A stretch of DNA of 64,000 bases. It comes from Emergomyces orientalis. Its lineage: Eukaryota > Ascomycota > Eurotiomycetes > Onygenales > Ajellomycetaceae. The notes below the pieces were generated by a model. The model was given only the letters and a program-made list of their open reading frames with translations. It did no database searches and was not told where the DNA came from. The position numbers were made by a program, and so were the translations under genes. The stretch is taken from assembly GCA_002110485.1 (NCBI GenBank), contig MOWL01000067.1, positions 2,666,001 to 2,730,000 of the forward strand. The letters are read 5' to 3'. Below are positions 58,742 to 64,000 of the stretch, in pieces (the stretch's first letter is position 1; each line of letters begins with the position of its first letter).

Positions 58742-61700
58742 ACGAAGAATGAGAATGGGAATGAGAATGAGCGAGCAGTGATGTGTACATTCATTGCATA
58801 TTTTTCTAGCTCTAGCTTTCACGGAAGTGACCTGCTCTTTGGGATACGCGGTAAACAGGCTGGGAGGCGCAATTCAAAGCTTATCCCTGTCAGTCAGCCA
58901 GTCCTGCATTGTATTTCATTTTGCATTGCATTGCATATATACATTTCTTTTCATTCCTTGACTTCTTCCCCTGTTGAAAATCGCATTTCTTTTTTTTTAT
59001 TTTAATTTTTCTTGCTGCTTCTCTCTCTCTTTGTTAGGGTTCACTGTTCTATGTGTGTAGATATATAACTGAACATACCTGTTTCTGCTAGAGATACCAC
59101 AATTGTTTTTAGGATCAACAGGATTTTGAACGCAAATTTCCGAATAAATGATATTTTTGAGAACCCCATCTGTCTGTCCTTCTAGAAAAATGCCCCTGGT
59201 CGAGAGTGTTATAAAGTTTCAAAAAGTTTCAAAACGACTCCGATAATCTACGGGAATCAATCAGCCCACATTATATTTGGTAACTAGGCACTAACTACAT
59301 ATAATATCAGCTTATCCTCCCTCCCAAAAAAAAAAAAAACCAACAACAACAACAACAACAACAAGAACACCAACAAGAAGGATAAGATCAAGAAGAAAAC
59401 GAGAACATTCAACTCACCTCATGCCGGATCATATTCTCCCATCCCATCGCGCTGAGTCTCAGCTCAGCTCGGCCGCCCGCAAGAGCCCACATTCGACATT
59501 CCTGGAAGGCGGATTATAAAAAGAAAGCTCACATAGTCTCCTCTCTCTCTCTCTTTCTCCCTCTCTCTATAGTATATATATCCCCTAGATATACACATAA
59601 AATCGCCTGGAGGGACAGACAAGCAGCCTTCTTGTTCAAGCTTTCCTCGCCCGTTACAAAGGTGACAATGTCACAAAGTTACGATGTCATAGTGGTAGTG
59701 GCGGAGGTAGGTCCACTAACGCCACAATATCCACCCCCAAGCACATCATCCTCGAATGGCCTCATCGCTGTAACGCACGCTGATGACGAGGACCTGGCGC
59801 TAACCTAACTGTCTCGCAGACAGAAACTAACTAGTTAAACGAAAACCATTGTGCCGAACCCTGATGTATGCCGTATCAAACGCGGTTTCAAGACCTCAGA
59901 CTCCCAGACTGAACCCTTGCAGGTTGATACAATCGAGACGCGCCCTATTTTTTTTAAATATTTTTTTTAATATTTTCGTGGTGGGTTCTGCTGTACGCTT
60001 TTAGAATGAATTGACCAGCTAACGATTGTCTTTAGGTTTATCCGCTCGGTAATTCAGTTTTATTCATATTATTTATTTAATTCCTGCCATTTTTTATTGA
60101 TTGATTTTTAAAAAATTGCCTTTTTTCCAAACGAGTTTAATTACGATTCGATCGGCCCGAGTACGCCCAAATCCGCCCCGTGCTGCGTATGGGAGTGGAG
60201 GCACGCCTAGCCCAGGCCCGCTCTGCCATTTATTATTAATATTAAATAAAGTAGGGGAAGTTTAGCCCAGTCAAAATATACCGGTTCGGTTTCGGTTGTT
60301 GAATTAACTAGTTACTTACTACGGAGTACTAGCGGTTCAAATTTTGTGCTGGATAAGGAAAGAAAACTCTCGTCTTCACTCAGCTGAAAGGCAGAATAAG
60401 TAAACTGATAATTTTATAAATGCATGCATCCATTCAAATTTGAATCAGTCCAGGGAATCCAACATATAACCTTGGTCAATTATAACTAATTAATTTATTC
60501 CAGATTCAGCTTATTAATATCTTATCAATCACGAGCAGGAAGGTACAGTTCAGTACAAAGATGGCTAAAACTTCCCCTAGTGACGCGCATATATCCCTTT
60601 TATCCGTTTAAATTTCAAGCAGTTCGGAACCTTTTTCTCCCTTCTCTCCCTATAATTACTTACTTACTACACAGAAGAAAAAAAACAGTGAGTGAGCTCC
60701 TGCAAGCGGGACGACCAGCCCAAACCGGACAATCCCGCTCTCTTTTGGCAGCGCTCGTGTCTCTAGAGGCTCAAGGTTTCAGATGTCACTCTGCCCACGT
60801 CTTGCCCAGCGAGCTGGTTGATTCGTCCATTTTACTTTTTTCACCAAGTGTTTTTCCCCAAGAGTTGGCAAAACTAAACTGAGACAGCTGTCTGAGCCCA
60901 TGCCCAGTCGAGGCATTAACTTGTTCTGTTTCTCCGAACAAATGCTTTTTTTTTCATGATTCGCTTCTTCTTTTCTAGAGTTTCGGTAAAGAAGCAAGGC
61001 AAAGGAGCGCTCTTGTCGCTGTGGACTCAAGTCTGGCATATGCCCGTTTGCCGCCCAAGTACATGTATGTATTGTACATGTACTGTACATGTACTCCGAT
61101 CACGCGAGACTGCTGGCTTCTCCGCCAAAGTCTGTTAGGTCACCACTACTGAGGGGTTTCAACGTCCATCCATGGATGGAATACTGAGACTCCGATGGCA
61201 CTAGCTAAACTTAAACTTTTTGCTCTTTTCTAGAGGTTTGGGCTACAAATTCCCGTTCTAATATCCGCCCAGGGCTCTTCACCGACCATGTATTTGGTCC
61301 TATTTTGAGCCATCCATGGATCCGCCAACACTGCTTGATCTGTCAGAAGAATGATCAAGAACCAGCAATAATAATGAATGTGTGGCCGACGCGACCGGCC
61401 TCCTTTCTAGGCCAACCCCACTTACCAACCCTTTGGGTATGAGGCTCAAAGAAGGTCCAAACTCCTTTTTTAAGTTCAAGGATTTACTTGAACTAACCTT
61501 CTGGGCCAGTTATTTAGTTTAATTATCACGCCAAAACGACGAAGAATACGGCAGGCTAAATTAAAACTTTTTTGGTTGCCATCAAGCCCCTCCTAGCCTT
61601 CCGGTGTTCGGTGTTCATTCTGTTTTCTTGTCCTCACCCTGCCACATCTCCTTCAAGCTAGATCCCGTTCTTACTGTATCCGCCTGTGAACGTGCTTCCC

Positions 61701-61968
61701 GTTCTACTTGACTGGCGTAGGTAGATCTTTCGATCGATCGCCAGATCTTTTCTTTCGTTCGTTCGTTCTTCCTTTCTTTCTTTCTTTGTTGTATACTTGC
61801 TTTGCTTCTGGACTGCATTTTATCTCGGCGTTAGCATAAAACTAATACCAAGATCTTCTCCACAGTTCCCCCTCCCTTTTTTCTTTTTTTTTTTTTTGCC
61901 TTTGGCCATATTTAGGCCAACCCAGTGACCCCAACGCATGGTGGGCCGCGAGCCAAACTTCTACCTCC
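58742..61968. other. Long gene-poor region with simple repeats
   Basis: 3.2 kb with no supportable gene. The first 300 bp fit the transporter 3' UTR. Then come (CAA)n at about 59340-59362, CT-rich runs at 59538-59572, T/A-rich blocks at 59948-60120, one TACGGAGTA at 60320-60328 and clustered GTACATGTAC palindromes at 61059-61095. CT/TTC-rich sequence at 61750-61900 leads into the next gene. A short ATG frame at 59669 resembles a dinucleotide-binding N-terminus by chance only. Confidence 0.5.
61059..61095. repeat. Clustered GTACATGTAC palindromes
   Basis: Within about 37 bp, AGTACATGTA, TGTACATGTAC and TGTACATGTACT occur in succession. Each centre is a perfect palindrome. They lie in noncoding DNA about 870 bp before the glycosyltransferase-like gene. 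Confidence 0.8.
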
Positions 61969-63622
61969 ATGCTCGCATCACAGTCAATACGCAGGCCTGC
62001 TGTTTTCATCTTTGTCGCCATAGCCTTTCTACTATGCTTGACCAAGTTATCTCACTCGCTGGACCCGCGGCCATGGAAATCCAACACTGCGACGACAGCG
62101 TTGCAACAAGAGCACAATGATAACAATCGTAAGGCGCAGCAACAGCAGGAAGAAAAGCTTGTTAAACCTACAAATGTCAATATTACGGGCATGGTGTTTT
62201 TCGGGAGGCGGGATCGGGTCGAGTCGATGAATTGTTACGTTGAGGTTGGTGTTGGTGTTTTTTACTCGCTATTAAATTGGGACTCCTGAACTGGGTTGTA
62301 ACAGGGCTCTCGGTCGTGTGCGCACAAAGAGAATACGCCTGGTTCCCACTCCCCTTTTTGTTAGAAAAAAAGTGCAGGAGTAGAGAAATTATACACATCG
62401 CTGACTATTCGATTAGAGAAATCTGATAGACAATGGCGGATGGCTGGACGAAGTGCTTTGGTATGCCAATACGGATAACGCGGAAGATCTCAAATATCTC
62501 GACCAGATCGTTGCGCGGTCTCCCCGCTATAAGAAAATTACATTGGAAAAACCTGTTGGATGGCCAGATTATACCAAACTCTGGAGACGGGTGGAAAGGG
62601 GTACGGTTTATGTCAAGATTGATGATGATGTTGTATGTGCCATCCCCGGGTCTTCATCGCGCAAATTTATCACGTCCCAGTCTTGTGACAAGGACGGGCG
62701 TTGAGATATCATCCCATTTCTGAATAATATCGCTTACTTTAACCCACCAGGTCTGGCTCGCCGACGATGCCATCCCACACATGGTCATCACCAAATTAAA
62801 ATACCCAGACAGCTTTGCAGTCTCCGCGAACGTCATCAATGGTCCCCCCTTATCTTTCCTCCACTTCCACCTAGGTGCTCTGCACCCATACTTCCCCGAA
62901 CTCGAGGTAGATCCCACACACAATAACCGTAGTGAATCCGAAAACTGGCGCCCCTCCAGCCACCCCTTCTGGTCCGGCTCCAGCGATTTCGAGTGGCCTC
63001 TGGACAAAGACCCGCCATCCGGGGGCACGCATCGCTGGCTCCGAGTTGAAGACAACAAAGCGCTCCACCGCACTCCGGTCGCACGGTTGACATACGACTT
63101 CTGGGGCACCACTTATGAAAGCTGGGCGATTGCGGCGCAGCAGCATTATTCGCTACTAGAGAATCTGGAGCAGAATACCACAGATCTATATAAATTCCAG
63201 CCGCCGTGGAATATGCAGGGGGAGCGGATTCGGATCAATTGCCTCGCGATTCTAGGGGATGATATTCTGGATACCGACGTGGAGCATTGGCCAGATGATA
63301 GAGGGGATGAGGATATGATTGTTTTGGAGTTGCCGCTGAAGTTGCAGAGACGTGAGTTGTTCCCCGCCTTGGTTTAGTATTCGATTCTGTGATAACGCTC
63401 CTTTATTCAATTTAAACCGGAAATGATGGTAACTGACACTCTGTTGTTGTACACACAGATGTGCTAGTCGAAGGCAGAGCTCTCGCCGCACACTTCAATT
63501 TCATGCACCAAGGTGGACTCCCGTCGACAGATTTGCTCTCTAGGTATAACTCGTACGCAAAAGAAAACATATGTAAACAACAGAAACAGCCGGAGCAGCA
63601 GCAGCAGCCGAAGGATCGATAA
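61969..63622 (+). CDS. Type II membrane glycosyltransferase-like protein with DDD motif
   Basis: Four exons (61969-62244, 62417-62632, 62751-63351, 63459-63622; introns 172, 118 and 107 bp) encode 418 residues. Residues 11-29 (PAVFIFVAIAFLLCLTKLS) form a signal-anchor after a short basic N-terminus, indicating a type II Golgi or ER protein. A beta-strand start ITGMVFFGRRDRVESMNCYVE joins RNLIDNGGWLDEVLW across the first splice. Then VYVKIDDDV-VWLADDAIPH carries D161-D163 like a DXD nucleotide-sugar site, split by intron 2, and SANVINGPPLSFLHFHLGAL follows. The C-terminus holds an aromatic-rich region and ends LSRYNSYAKEN... with a Gln run. Similar uncharacterised proteins occur across fungi. 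Glycosyltransferase activity is inferred from topology and the DDD motif only. The first donor is the unusual GTTGGT; the splice is supported by the RNL-x-NGG match known in relatives. Confidence 0.78.
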
Positions 63623-64000
63623 CCGCGCAAATGGTGCATCATATATCACATGCATATCGATATATATAATCATGCCATGTTTCTTTTACAAAACCACTTA
63701 CTACTTGGCGTTAATGTATGTAATGATGAGGACGTTTTAGCCTTTGCTTTCGAATTTCTATTCTCTTGTTTTTTTTTCTCTTTTTTTACCTAATCTTCTT
63801 TTCTTAACTGTCAAATTTTAATTTTCGTTTATTTATTTAACATATATAGGATTCATATGTGGGGTTAGACGGTTATGTCGTTTAGGTCGAGAACAACTCA
63901 TTCCGCCATTTTTTTGGAATTTTTTCGATTGCTTTGTTTACTGAACATTCAATGGAATGCCCGTGCGCGCGGGTAGGCTTTTCTTGAAGACAGCTTCGCG
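63623..64000. other. Right edge of the window, 3' flank
   Basis: 378 bp. T-rich sequence from about 63740 fits a 3' UTR. No gene is recognised before the window ends. Confidence 0.55.

Noticed and set aside
59669..59810. Short frame starting MSQSYDVIVVV, like an FAD/NAD-binding N-terminus
   Set aside because: It lacks the GxGxxG glycines and no downstream exon continues the domain.
1..64000. Possible secondary-metabolite cluster or CRISPR array
   Set aside because: No PKS, NRPS or terpene cyclase is present, and the tandem repeats are microsatellites without unique spacers.

Overview
The window looks like nuclear DNA of a filamentous ascomycete. Protein genes are interrupted by short GT-AG introns of about 50 to 230 bp, many with a CTAAC-like branch site. 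The proteins resemble Eurotiomycete families: a Zn2Cys6 regulator, a Fig1 protein, a GT69 mannosyltransferase, a fungal HAD 'RNA repair' protein and an AIM9-type phosphotransferase relic. Order Onygenales is my best guess, from family resemblance only; species is not claimed. All gene models were built by hand by joining reading frames at splice sites. Every complete model gives a CDS length divisible by three.

Layout, left to right. 1-1639: 3' end of the condensin gene SMC4. 2989-3943: a secreted, Cys-rich, single-pass membrane protein. 5529-6437: a short-chain dehydrogenase, convergent with a Zn2Cys6 regulator (9790-6771). 10536-11716: an Apd1-like thioredoxin-fold ferredoxin. 13960-12425: a GT69 alpha-1,3-mannosyltransferase. 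15779-17955: replication initiator SLD2, convergent with a Topors-like RING ligase (19705-18442). 20074-22333: a HAD-fold protein with an RGG tail. 24824-23672: FIG1. 29298-26580: exonuclease EXO1, divergent from the ribosome biogenesis gene TMA16 (29957-30678). 31070-32317: mitochondrial p32/MAM33. 35108-33301: primase small subunit PRI1. 36563-38405: a 14-TM MFS exporter, convergent with a 2OG-Fe(II) oxygenase (40271-38796). 44019-40833: UTP17/NAN1, head-to-head with the four-exon RNA polymerase subunit gene RPB10 (44570-45009). 48149-50597: a six-exon conserved fungal protein with Cys/Trp helical repeats. 53064 to about 53870: a broken AIM9/APH-type kinase gene beside two hairpins. 56820-58741: a sugar transporter. 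61969-63622: a type II membrane glycosyltransferase-like protein.

The first 35 kb is rich in genome-maintenance and ribosome-synthesis housekeeping genes (SMC4, SLD2, Topors-like, EXO1, PRI1, TMA16). UTP17 and RPB10 add a second ribosome/RNA polymerase pair. The right third (45-64 kb) is gene-poor. It has three long stretches without recognisable genes, homopolymer runs, hairpins and the pseudogene, and it looks like accessory DNA. No CRISPR, tRNA, rRNA or intact transposon was recognised.
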